Assembly: GCA_030685215.1 (NCBI GenBank)
Contig: JAUXQB010000148.1
Span: forward strand, 1-35,934
From: Actinomycetota bacterium
Lineage (GTDB): Bacteria; Actinomycetota; Acidimicrobiia; Acidimicrobiales; Ilumatobacteraceae
DNA: 35,934 nucleotides
Direction of reading: 5' to 3'
Both the position numbers and the translations under genes were made by a program. Within the stretch, counting starts at the first letter, position 1, and the number at the start of each line of letters is the position of its first letter. The notes beneath the pieces are model-generated. The model was not told where the DNA came from. It ran no database searches and was given only the letters and a program-made list of their open reading frames with translations. Below, in pieces: positions 24,434 through 31,986 of this stretch.

Positions 24434-25522
24434 TCAGTGGCCGCTGAGCACCTGTTCGGCCACCTGCTGTACGGACCGGACCGCATCGGCCGGACCGACC
24501 TCACCGCGGAGCGCGCGGTGAATGGCTGCCCAGCCGGCGTCCTCCAGCTCAGGGAAGCGCGCATGCGGCGGATAGGTGATCATCGCCTGCTCGATGGCGG
24601 CGGTGGTGATGGCCAGCCGGTCACTGTCGATGTCGTTCGCGGGCACCACGTCGCGGAAGGCCTGCACGTGCGCGCACACGCTGCCGCCGGCCGCGTCGAG
24701 CGCGTGCGCCTCGGCACTCATCAGCAGCTGCAGCAGTGCGACCGCGCCGGGCAGGTCGCCGCACGTGGTGGGGATCGCCCACGCGTGGCACCCGGCGTAG
24801 CTGACGCGACGGTGGGTGCCGCGCGGGTACGGGTGCGGGCGGAGTACGCCCGCGAGCGGCGAGCGGCTGATGGCGCCCCACCCGCCGGGCCATGCGCCGA
24901 TGGCGTCGACGCGACCGTCGAGCAGCGCGGCGTCGACCTGGTCGTAGTGCCAGTCGGGGAGGTCGGTCGGCGCGCGGCCGGCGAGGGTGCACAGCAGGTC
25001 CACCGCGTGCACCGCCTCGGGTGAGTCGATGCACGGCGACCCATCATCGGCGAACAGTTGCCCGCCGGCTCCGACGACCAGTTCGAAGAAGGTGCCGAAC
25101 AAGCCCGACTCGCGGCCCGGGAACCCGAACACCGCATCGCTCGCCGCCCACGCCTCCCACGAGTCGGGCACCGCCGCGAGACGGTCGTGACGCGCCCACA
25201 TGATGCGCACGTCGATCAGGCGCGGTACGCACCACAACCCATCGGGACCGCGGCACAGATCGACGGCGAGTGGCGCCAGCTCGCCGGGATCGACGAGCGC
25301 GTCGAGCGGGCGCAACCACTGCGCCTGCGACGGTGCGTACTTCGAGTGAGTGGCCAGCACGTCGATGCGTTCGCCCGCTGCCAGCATCTCGGCGACGCGC
25401 CGGTTGAGCGTCGGGTGGTCGGCGTGCACCACGACCTCGGTGTCGGGCATGCCGTCGCGATCGAACAGCGAGTACAGGTGGTCGTACATCGGCCCGCCGA
25501 CGAGAGCCACTCTGAGCGTCAT
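24434..25522 (-). CDS. Extracellular-solute-binding-protein homologue without an export signal
   Basis: This 362-residue protein has the layout of family 1 sugar-binding proteins: RVALVGGPMYDHL, NRRVAEMLAAGERIDVLATH, PRLIDVRIMWARHDRL, then SWEAWAASDAVFGFPGRESG, GTFFELVVGAGG and YAGCHAWAIPTTCGDLPGAV. There is no signal peptide or lipobox: the ATG at 25522 opens directly into the first beta strand, and an in-frame TGA lies 9 bases upstream, so no longer start exists. It is therefore predicted to be cytoplasmic, which is odd for this family. No sugar ABC permease genes are in the window. It is divergent from the fuconate dehydratase gene, only 34 bases apart, and may sense or buffer the sugar metabolised there. 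Confidence 0.75.
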   Translation of the reverse strand: MTLRVALVGGPMYDHLYSLFDRDGMPDTEVVVHADHPTLNRRVAEMLAAGERIDVLATHSKYAPSQAQWLRPLDALVDPGELAPLAVDLCRGPDGLWCVPRLIDVRIMWARHDRLAAVPDSWEAWAASDAVFGFPGRESGLFGTFFELVVGAGGQLFADDGSPCIDSPEAVHAVDLLCTLAGRAPTDLPDWHYDQVDAALLDGRVDAIGAWPGGWGAISRSPLAGVLRPHPYPRGTHRRVSYAGCHAWAIPTTCGDLPGAVALLQLLMSAEAHALDAAGGSVCAHVQAFRDVVPANDIDSDRLAITTAAIEQAMITYPPHARFPELEDAGWAAIHRALRGEVGPADAVRSVQQVAEQVLSGH

Positions 25523-25556
25523 GAGGGCTCAGTCTCGCGCCTAACGTCCTGACTCC

Positions 25557-26861
25557 GTGACCACCACACCTCGAACGACCATCACCTCTCTCACCACGCA
25601 CGACCTGCGCGCACGCACGTCCGCGTTCCTGCACGGCAGCGACGCCAACCACCCCGACCCCGACTACTCGGCGGCGTACGTGGTGCTGCACACCGACGGC
25701 GAGCACGAGGGCCATGGCATGACCTTCACGATCGGCAAGGGCAACGAGCTGTGCTGTGCCGCGATCGAGGCGCTCGGCGAACTGGTGGTGGGCCGCCGGC
25801 TCAGCGACCTCACCGATCACATGGGCGCGTTCTGGCGGCAGGTGACCAACCACTCGCAGCTGCGCTGGCTCGGCCCCGACAAGGGCGTCATCCACCTCGC
25901 GACGGCCGCACTCGTCAATGCCGTGTGGGACCTGTGGGCGAAGGAACGCGGTGTGCCCGTGTGGCAGCTGGTGGCCGAAATGGAACCGGCTCAGCTCATC
26001 GACTGCATCGACTTCCGCTACCTGCGCGACGAGGTCGACGAAGCGCGCGCGCTCGATCTGCTGCAGCGTGCCGCGCCCGGCAAGGCCGAGCGGCTCGCCG
26101 ACCTGCGGCGCGACGGCTACCCCGCGTACATCACCTCCGCCGGTTGGCTCGGGTACCCCGAGGCGGAGGTGCGCGAGCGCTGTCAGGTCGCGATGGCGGC
26201 GGGCTGGACCAGCTTCAAGACGAAGGTCGGCATCGACGTGGTCAGCGACATGCGTCGTTGCGAGGTGATGCGCGAGGAGATCGGCGACGGCCGCCAGCTG
26301 ATGGCCGATGCCAACCAGGTGTGGGACGTGCAGCAGGCGATCGACTGGACGAACCAGCTGCGCCCGTTCGGGCTGCGCTGGATCGAGGAGCCGACGCACC
26401 CCGACGACATCCTCGGCCACGCGCGCATTCGCCGCGGTGTCGCACCGGTGGGGGTGGCGACGGGCGAGCACGCGGCCAACCGGCTGATCTTCAAGCAGTT
26501 GCTGCAGGCCGAGGCGCTCGACTACGTGCAGGTCGACGCGTGCCGGTTGGGTGGTCTCAACGAGGTGCTGGCCGTGCTGCTGCTCGCTGCTGCCCGTGAC
26601 GTACCCGTGTGCCCGCACGCCGGCGGCATCGGGCTGTGCGAGTACGTGCAGCACATCTCGATCATCGACTTCCTGTGCATCAGCGGCTCGCTCGTCGACC
26701 GCACCACCGAGTACGCCGACCACCTGCACGAGCACTTCCTGCACCCGGCGGTCGTGCGCGACGGTGCCTACGTCGTCCCCGAGGCACCCGGGTACAGCAT
26801 CGAGATGCACCCCGAGTCGTTGGCCGCGCTCCGCTTCCCCGACGGTGCCGAGTGGCAGTGA
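25557..26861 (+). CDS. L-fuconate dehydratase (enolase superfamily)
   Basis: This 434-residue enzyme of the mandelate racemase branch resembles L-fuconate dehydratase. The N-terminus has LTTHDLRARTSAFLHGSDAN and DPDYSAAYVVL, as in that family. Catalytic elements are the Lys-x-Lys pair (Lys221, Lys223 in SFKTKVG), metal ligands Asp251 (MADANQVWD), Glu277 (RWIEEPTHPDD) and Glu304 (TGEHAANRLIFKQLLQ), and His354 in VCPHAGGIGL. It would dehydrate L-fuconate (or a similar 6-deoxy or pentonic acid) to the 2-keto-3-deoxy acid in the cytoplasm. The start is GTG at 25557. The stop overlaps the next gene (GTGA), so the two form an operon. Confidence 0.88.
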   Translation: MTTTPRTTITSLTTHDLRARTSAFLHGSDANHPDPDYSAAYVVLHTDGEHEGHGMTFTIGKGNELCCAAIEALGELVVGRRLSDLTDHMGAFWRQVTNHSQLRWLGPDKGVIHLATAALVNAVWDLWAKERGVPVWQLVAEMEPAQLIDCIDFRYLRDEVDEARALDLLQRAAPGKAERLADLRRDGYPAYITSAGWLGYPEAEVRERCQVAMAAGWTSFKTKVGIDVVSDMRRCEVMREEIGDGRQLMADANQVWDVQQAIDWTNQLRPFGLRWIEEPTHPDDILGHARIRRGVAPVGVATGEHAANRLIFKQLLQAEALDYVQVDACRLGGLNEVLAVLLLAAARDVPVCPHAGGIGLCEYVQHISIIDFLCISGSLVDRTTEYADHLHEHFLHPAVVRDGAYVVPEAPGYSIEMHPESLAALRFPDGAEWQ

Positions 26862-27790
26862 TCGTTGCCTCCGGCCGGCTGGGCCTGGGCACCGCGCCGC
26901 TGGGCAACCTGTTCACGGCGGTCAGCGACGCCGACGCCGATGCCACGGTGCACTCGGCGTGGGCGAGCGGCATCCGCACGTTCGACACCGCGCCGCAGTA
27001 CGGCCACGGGCTCGCGGAGGTTCGGCTGGGCCGTGCGCTCGCGCAGTACCCGCGCGACCAGTTCGTGCTGTCGTCGAAGGTGGGTCGCGTGCTCGTCGCT
27101 CCGCCGGTCGGTGCGCCTCGCTCGACGACGGCGTTCGTCGACATCCCTGCTGTCGACCCCGTCTTCGACTTCAGCCGCGACGGTGTGCTCCGTTCGCTCG
27201 ACGACACGCTGACCCGGCTCGGCGTCGATCGGCTCGACGTGGTGCACGTGCACGACCCCGACCATCACGAGGCCGAGGCGCTGGCCACCGCGTTCCCCAC
27301 GCTGATCCAACTGCGCGAGCAGGGTGTCGTCGGCGCGGTCGGATGCGGCATGAACCAGGTCGAGATGCTCGCTCGCTTCGTCGAGCAGGTGGATCTCGAC
27401 TGCATCCTGCTGGCCGGTCGCTACTCGCTGCTCGACCGCAGCGGTGCGGCGCTGCTCGACGAGTGCGCACGCCGCCGCGTGCAAGTGATCGCAGGCGGCG
27501 TGTTCAACAGCGGCCTGTTGGCCGCGCCGGTGGAAGGGGCCACGTTCGACTACGCGGCCGCTGCGCCGTCGTTGATCGCACGGGCGCAACGCCTGCAATC
27601 GGTGTGTGCCGAGTTCGGGGTGCCGCTGCCGGCGGCCGCGTTGCAGTTCGTGCTGCAGCACGCCGCCGTCACCTGCGCGCTGGTGGGTGCACGCAGCGCG
27701 GAGGAGATCGAGGCCGACGTGGCGTTCGCCGAGGTCGCGCTCGACCCGGCGCTGTGGCCGGCGTTGGACGCGGCGGTTCAGAAGCCCTGA
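26858..27790 (+). CDS. Aldo/keto reductase, L-fucose (D-threo-aldose) dehydrogenase-like
   Basis: This 310-residue TIM-barrel oxidoreductase carries the catalytic tetrad Asp43 and Tyr48 (FDTAPQYGHG), Lys74 (LSSKVGR) and His132 (VVHVHDPDHHE). The opening LGLGTAPLGNLFTAVSDADA and the segment VGCGMNQVEMLARFVEQVDL are typical of D-threo-aldose 1-dehydrogenases, which oxidise L-fucose to the lactone with NAD(P)+. It starts at a GTG overlapping the stop of the fuconate dehydratase gene, so both steps are co-expressed. The lactonase between them and the later aldolase/dehydrogenase step are not in this operon. Its 3' end overlaps the next convergent gene by 13 bases. Confidence 0.86.
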   Translation: MIVASGRLGLGTAPLGNLFTAVSDADADATVHSAWASGIRTFDTAPQYGHGLAEVRLGRALAQYPRDQFVLSSKVGRVLVAPPVGAPRSTTAFVDIPAVDPVFDFSRDGVLRSLDDTLTRLGVDRLDVVHVHDPDHHEAEALATAFPTLIQLREQGVVGAVGCGMNQVEMLARFVEQVDLDCILLAGRYSLLDRSGAALLDECARRRVQVIAGGVFNSGLLAAPVEGATFDYAAAAPSLIARAQRLQSVCAEFGVPLPAAALQFVLQHAAVTCALVGARSAEEIEADVAFAEVALDPALWPALDAAVQKP

Positions 27791-28746
27791 ACGGGCTGCG
27801 GGGTGTAGGGCGCTTCCAGCAGCGCCGCTTCCTCGGCGGTGAGCTCGAGGCTCACGGATGCGATGGCGTCGTCGAGGTGGTGCGGCTTTGTGACACCCAC
27901 GATGGGTGCGGTGACGGCCGGGTGCCGCGATACCCACGCGAGGCCCACCTGTGCGCGTGACACGCCGCGTGCATCGGCCACATCGCCGACGCGGCGGATG
28001 ACCTCCGCGTCGGCGGTGCCGTACAGGGTCTTGCCGAACTCGTCGGTCTCCTGGCGGGCGGTGGCCGCCGACGGGTCGCGTGTGAGCAAGCCACGTGCGA
28101 GCGGACTCCACGGGATGACGCCGATGCCCTGGTCGATGCAGAGCGGCAGCATCTCGCGCTCCTCCTCGCGGTAGACGAGGTTGTAGTGGTTCTGCATGGT
28201 GACGAACTTCGTCCAGCCGTTGCGTTCCGCCACCTGTTGCGCCTTCGCGAACTGCCATGCCCACATCGACGAGGCGCCGATGTACAGCGCCTTGCCCGCG
28301 CGCACCACGTCGTGCAGCGCCTGCATCGTCTCCTCGATGGGCGTGCGCGGATCCCAGCGGTGGATCTGGAACAGGTCGACGTAGTCGGTGCCCAGCCGGC
28401 GCAGGCTGGCGTCGATCTCGAACATGATCTCCTTGCGCGACAGGCCGCGACCGTTGGGGCCGCTGCGCATCGTGCCGTGCACCTTGGTGGCCAGCACGAT
28501 CTCTTCCCGCCGGGCGAAGTCGGCCAGCGCGCGGCCGACGATCTCCTCGCTGGTGCCGTCGGAGTAGACGTTGGCCGTGTCGAAGAAGTTGATGCCCTCC
28601 TCGACCGCACGCCGGATGAACGGCCGGCTCTGCTCCTCGTCGAGCGTCCACGCATGTGAGCCGCGATCGCTGATGCCGTAGCTCATGCAGCCGAGGCAGA
28701 TCTTCGACACGTCGACGCCGGTGGACCCGAGTTTGATGTACTTCAT
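27778..28746 (-). CDS. Aldo/keto reductase (YhdN/YajO-like, NADP-dependent)
   Basis: This 322-residue aldo/keto reductase has catalytic residues Asp56 and Tyr61 (FFDTANVYSDGTSEEIVG), Lys88 (LATKVHG) and His129 (LFQIHRWDP). It starts MKYIKLGSTGVDVSKICLGC and has the cofactor stretch IPWSPLARGLLTRD near the middle and PIVGVTKPHHLDDA near the C-terminus. It reduces aldehydes or ketones with NADPH; the substrate is unknown. It belongs to a different subfamily from the neighbouring fucose dehydrogenase-like enzyme, so a recent duplication is not implied. The start is ATG at 28746, 19 bases downstream of the zinc-ribbon gene on the same strand. Confidence 0.9.
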   Translation of the reverse strand: MKYIKLGSTGVDVSKICLGCMSYGISDRGSHAWTLDEEQSRPFIRRAVEEGINFFDTANVYSDGTSEEIVGRALADFARREEIVLATKVHGTMRSGPNGRGLSRKEIMFEIDASLRRLGTDYVDLFQIHRWDPRTPIEETMQALHDVVRAGKALYIGASSMWAWQFAKAQQVAERNGWTKFVTMQNHYNLVYREEEREMLPLCIDQGIGVIPWSPLARGLLTRDPSAATARQETDEFGKTLYGTADAEVIRRVGDVADARGVSRAQVGLAWVSRHPAVTAPIVGVTKPHHLDDAIASVSLELTAEEAALLEAPYTPQPVQGF

Positions 28747-28765
28747 GCGCGCACTCTACGAGCCG

Positions 28766-28954
28766 CTACGGGCAGCCGAGGCCGTGCATGGTGGCGCACG
28801 TCGGGCACAGCTGTGCCGGCCCCTGCGGCGTCGCCCACGCTCGGGCGTACGGCGACCCGCACGACACGCACGCCTGCTGCGCCTGGGCGCTCGACGTGTC
28901 GGAGGCTGACTCGGGCGCGTGCACGACGCGAGAGTACTTCGCGAAGCTTCTCAT
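28766..28954 (-). CDS. Small zinc-ribbon-like protein
   Basis: This 62-residue hypothetical protein has no recognised family. The C-terminal half has two CxxC knuckles: ACVSCGSPYARAW (Cys29, Cys32) and QLCPTCATMHGLGCP (Cys50, Cys53, with Cys61 near the end), spaced as in a zinc ribbon. The N-terminal 28 residues are unstructured. It may bind zinc and a protein or nucleic acid partner. The ATG at 28954 lies inside one arm of a strong hairpin; a GTG at 28924 is an alternative start. It sits between the WYL regulator and the aldo/keto reductase on the same strand. Coding is supported by the cysteine pattern only. Confidence 0.55.
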   Translation of the reverse strand: MRSFAKYSRVVHAPESASDTSSAQAQQACVSCGSPYARAWATPQGPAQLCPTCATMHGLGCP

Positions 28955-28979
28955 CGCGACTGCCGCGATGAGAAGCTTC
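28943..28979 (-). terminator. Perfect 16-bp inverted repeat downstream of the WYL regulator
   Basis: GAAGCTTCTCATCGCG, a 5-base loop, then CGCGATGAGAAGCTTC pair perfectly. On the minus strand it begins 21 bases after the WYL stop (29001) and covers the ATG of the zinc-ribbon gene. It lacks a T-tract. It could terminate the regulator transcript, attenuate read-through, or hide the start codon of the small gene. Confidence 0.55.
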
Positions 28980-29000
28980 CCGAAGCTCCGTCGACCGCCG

Positions 29001-29954
29001 TCAGCGGTGGCGGGCGACGATCTGCGCTGCGAGCTCGTGCAGGTGCGATCGCAGCTCGGCCGGCTCGACGACTTCCACTTCGACACCCAGCTGCAGCAAC
29101 TGGCCCGCCGCGTGCGGCACCGATTCGATGGGGATCGTCACCCGTCGCCAGCCAGTGTCGTCGGGTTCACCGGCGGCCGCCGCGGCGGTCGCGGTGCTCA
29201 GTCGCCGGAGCGCGTCGAGGCCGGAGTCCGACACCAGCACGGTGGCCGTGGCCGTGTAGCGGGACCTCTCGAACTCGAGGATCGCGCTCGCCCAGTGCGC
29301 GGCGAGGTCGAACTTCGCTGGACGCCGGAAGTGCTCGCCGGTCGGCCGTGCCGCCAGCACGCTCGACAGTCGGAACGTGCGAGTCGATCCGTCCGTCTCG
29401 GCGACCACGTACCAGGTGCCAGCCTTGATGACGAGGCCGAGGGGTGAGATGCGCCGGTCGCTGGTCGACGTCCAGCTCTCGTAGCGGATGTCGACGGTCT
29501 CGTCGGCCCAGACCGCCGCGGCGATGATCGACAAGTGATCGGCCGACGCGGGTGGCTGATACCAGCCGATGGGGTCGAGGTGCACGCGTGAGCTGACGCG
29601 CATCGCGTCGGACTGCCAGCCCGCGGGCAGCGCAGCGGCCAGCTTGCGTTGCGCGAGGGCCAGCGCGTCGCCGAGCCCGAGCTGCTCGGCCGGTCCGCTC
29701 AACCCGGCCAGGAACATGGCCTGTGCCTCCTCCTCGGTGAGGCCGGTGAGCTTCGTCCGCCAGCCGTCGAGCAGTCGGAATCCGCCGTTGCGCCCACGCT
29801 CGGCGTACACCGGCACGCCGGCCGCGCTGAGCTGCTCGATGTCGCGGTACACCGTGCGCACCGAGACCTCGACGTGTTCGGCGAGCTCGACGGCGCTCAC
29901 CTGCCCGCGTGCCTGCAGCAGCATCAGGATCGACAGCAGACGGCTCGCGCGCAC
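29001..29954 (-). CDS. WYL-domain (YafY/DeoR-like) transcriptional regulator
   Basis: This 317-residue regulator starts at a GTG. The N-terminal winged helix reads ASRLLSILMLLQARGQVSAV, then ELAEHVEVSVRTVYRDIEQL and the wing GVPVYAERGRNGGFRLLDGW. A WYL domain follows (about 140-220: DHLSIIAAAVWADETVDIRY, LGLVIKAGTWYVVAETDG, RTFRLSSVLAA), and a C-terminal WCX part ends the protein. WYL domains bind nucleic acid or small ligands and control the DNA-binding domain. It is divergent from the DUF1579-like gene, with a 23-bp palindrome between them that is its likely operator. Confidence 0.92.
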   Translation of the reverse strand: MRASRLLSILMLLQARGQVSAVELAEHVEVSVRTVYRDIEQLSAAGVPVYAERGRNGGFRLLDGWRTKLTGLTEEEAQAMFLAGLSGPAEQLGLGDALALAQRKLAAALPAGWQSDAMRVSSRVHLDPIGWYQPPASADHLSIIAAAVWADETVDIRYESWTSTSDRRISPLGLVIKAGTWYVVAETDGSTRTFRLSSVLAARPTGEHFRRPAKFDLAAHWASAILEFERSRYTATATVLVSDSGLDALRRLSTATAAAAAGEPDDTGWRRVTIPIESVPHAAGQLLQLGVEVEVVEPAELRSHLHELAAQIVARHR

Positions 29955-29973
29955 GAATGCAGTAGATCACGAA

Positions 29974-29996
29974 TACCTGACACTCCGTGGCAGGTA
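29974..29996. promoter_or_regulatory. Operator-like palindrome between the WYL regulator and the DUF1579-like gene
   Basis: Arms TACCTGACAC and GTGGCAGGTA are reverse complements at 9 of 10 positions, separated by 3 bases. The site lies 19 bases upstream of the regulator's GTG and 19 bases upstream of the other gene's ATG, so one bound dimer could control both. Confidence 0.6.
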
Positions 29997-30015
29997 TGTC
30001 GAGGAGCATGACGGC

Positions 30016-30483
30016 ATGAGCAACCCCACCGGACACGTGACCGACTTCGACTTCCTCGTCGGCGACTGGGACGTCGCCAACCGCCGGCTGCACCACCGCC
30101 ACGTGGGCAGCGACGAGTGGGACGAGTTCGCCGGGCGTGGCCACGTCGAGCAGCGGCTGGGTGGCGTGCTCAACATCGAGCAACTCGACTTCCCCGACCG
30201 CGGCTGGTCCGGCGCGACGATCCGCAGCTTCGACGTCGTCGCGCAGCAGTGGTCGATCGTGTGGGTCAACAGCGCACGCGGCGTCTTCGAGCCGCCAGTG
30301 GTCGGCGGGTTCGCCGGCGACGTCGGCACCTTCGTGGGCACCGATGTCGATGACGGCCGCCCGGTCGACGTGGTGTTCACCTGGACCGTGCTCGGCGCCG
30401 ATCGAGCGCGCTGGGAGCAGGCCTTCTCGCTCGACGGCGTGGAGTGGGAGACGAACTGGGTAATGGAGTTCCGTCGACGCTGA
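30016..30483 (+). CDS. DUF1579-like small cytoplasmic protein
   Basis: The function of this 155-residue protein is unknown. The N-terminal FDFLVGDWDVANRRL and the later GATIRSFDVVAQQWSIVWVN resemble DUF1579-type proteins, a lipocalin-like beta-barrel group; the middle has GVFEPPVVGGFAGDVGTFVG and the end RWEQAFSLDGVEWETNWVME. No signal peptide or membrane segment is seen. GAGGAG at 30001-30006 lies 9 bases before the ATG at 30016. It is divergent from the WYL regulator with a shared palindrome, so it is probably the regulator's target. Confidence 0.75.
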   Translation: MSNPTGHVTDFDFLVGDWDVANRRLHHRHVGSDEWDEFAGRGHVEQRLGGVLNIEQLDFPDRGWSGATIRSFDVVAQQWSIVWVNSARGVFEPPVVGGFAGDVGTFVGTDVDDGRPVDVVFTWTVLGADRARWEQAFSLDGVEWETNWVMEFRRR

Positions 30484-30526
30484 CCTCTCGATCAGCTCCG
30501 CAGCGCCGTGCGATGCTACGTGCGGT

Positions 30527-30568
30527 TCACCTCTGTCGGACGCGCGAGTTCGCGTCCGAAAGAGGTGA
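30527..30568. terminator. Long inverted repeat after the DUF1579-like gene
   Basis: Arms at 30527-30544 (TCACCTCTGTCGGACGCG) and 30551-30568 pair at 17 of 18 positions around a 6-base loop, 43 bases after the stop at 30483. No T-tract follows. The gap 30484-30653 holds nothing else I can name. It is a probable terminator, or a 5' regulatory hairpin for the amidohydrolase gene. Confidence 0.5.
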
Positions 30569-30653
30569 CTCGAAGGGCACCGCGGAAGCCGTGGCTCGTC
30601 AGAGCGAGCTCGCCCGGGATGAGCCGCTCCGGCTGACCACGTACGCTCGCCTC

Positions 30654-31853
30654 ATGCGCTGGCTGGTGGGTGGGCAGGTCTACGACGTCGAGCAGGGCTC
30701 GTTCCGTGCGGCCGACATCGGTGTCGACGACGGTCGCATCAGCACGATCCGCAGCGGCGCCCGCCGGGAGAGCGGCGACGAAGTGATCGACGTCAGCGGC
30801 TGCTGGTTGCTGCCCGGCCTCATCGATTGTCACGTGCACCTCACCTTGCCCACCGACGCGGGCGACCCCGCCGCGTCGGCCACACGCACCGATGCCGCGG
30901 TCGCGCTCTATACGGCGGCAGCCGCGGAGCGGACGCTGATGGCCGGCATCACCACGGTGCGCGACGTGGGCGGGTGGAGCTACGTGGAGATGGCGGTGCG
31001 CGATGCCATCAACGCGGGCACGTGCGTGGGGCCGCGCCTGTTCCTCGCCGGGCGGTTGCTCTCCGTCACCACCTCCACCGCCGACTACTACCCGGGCATG
31101 TACGAGGTGGCCGACGGCGCCGACGCCGTGCGCGCCGCCGCCCGCCGACAGCTGGCGAAGGGCGCCGACCTGATCAAGGTGATGGCCACCGGCGCGATGC
31201 TGTCGTCGGAGACCGAGGACTCGCGTGCCATCCAGTTCACGCTCGCCGAACTGCAGGCGGCGGTGGAGATCGCCCACGACAACCACAAGCACGTGGCGGC
31301 GCACGCGCACGCGCTGGCCGGCATCCACAACGCGATCGACGCGGGTGTCGACAGCATCGAGCACTGCACGTTCGCCGACGACGAGGCGTTGCGGAAGATG
31401 GCTGCCGCGGGCACGGCGTTGGTGCCCACGCTGTGCGCCGGTGACTTGCTGTTCCGCGACCCCGAGGCCGTGGCCACGATGCCGCCCCACCTGCTCTCGC
31501 GGATGACCGAGTTCAACGACGTGCACCTCGCCGTCATCCGCCGTGCACACGAGCTCGGCGTCGTCATCGCGATGGGCACCGATGCCGGCACGCCCGGCAA
31601 CCACCACGGCCTCAACGCGCAGGAGTGCGTGCTGCTCAACCAGGCCGCCGGCCTGTCGCCGGCCGACAGCATCCGCACGGCCACCGTCAACGCCGCCCGC
31701 CTGCTGCGCCAGACCGACCACCTCGGCACGCTCGACGAGGGCAAGCACGCCGACGTCATCGCCCTGCGCGAGAACCCGCTCGACGACATCGAGGCCCTGG
31801 CCCGCGTCGCGATGGTCATGACCGCCGGCCGAGTCGTCCGCAACGACCTCTGA
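30654..31853 (+). CDS. Metal-dependent amidohydrolase (imidazolonepropionase / prolidase-like)
   Basis: This 399-residue amidohydrolase has the full ligand set of the binuclear type: His60-x-His62 in LIDCHVHLTLP, the bridging carboxylated Lys in GADLIKVMATGAML, His in VAAHAHALAG, His in SIEHCTFADD and Asp in AMGTDAGTPGNHHG. The C-terminal GTLDEGKHADVIALRENPL completes the small beta domain. Family members hydrolyse cyclic amides, dipeptides (Xaa-Pro) or related substrates; the actual substrate is unknown. The ATG at 30654 opens MRWLVGGQVYD, the standard first strand. It is followed at once by an inverted repeat that may end its transcript. Confidence 0.88.
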   Translation: MRWLVGGQVYDVEQGSFRAADIGVDDGRISTIRSGARRESGDEVIDVSGCWLLPGLIDCHVHLTLPTDAGDPAASATRTDAAVALYTAAAAERTLMAGITTVRDVGGWSYVEMAVRDAINAGTCVGPRLFLAGRLLSVTTSTADYYPGMYEVADGADAVRAAARRQLAKGADLIKVMATGAMLSSETEDSRAIQFTLAELQAAVEIAHDNHKHVAAHAHALAGIHNAIDAGVDSIEHCTFADDEALRKMAAAGTALVPTLCAGDLLFRDPEAVATMPPHLLSRMTEFNDVHLAVIRRAHELGVVIAMGTDAGTPGNHHGLNAQECVLLNQAAGLSPADSIRTATVNAARLLRQTDHLGTLDEGKHADVIALRENPLDDIEALARVAMVMTAGRVVRNDL

Positions 31854-31859
31854 CCTCCA

Positions 31860-31908
31860 CCAAGTTGCGCGCTGTGCATCGGCCAGCGAAACACATCGCG
31901 CAATTTGG
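31860..31908. terminator. Inverted repeat directly after the amidohydrolase stop
   Basis: CCAAGTTGCGCGCTGTG (31860-31876) and CACATCGCGCAATTTGG (31892-31908) pair at 15 of 17 positions around a 15-base loop. It begins 6 bases after the stop, a good place for a terminator, but there is no T-run. It also lies in the leader region of the monooxygenase operon. Confidence 0.45.
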
Positions 31909-31986
31909 ACGCCCGGCCCGCGGTACCGCCAACTTCTTCGGGGCCGAAGCACTGCGCGAAGCTCGCAGCGACACAGGAGGCGTGGC

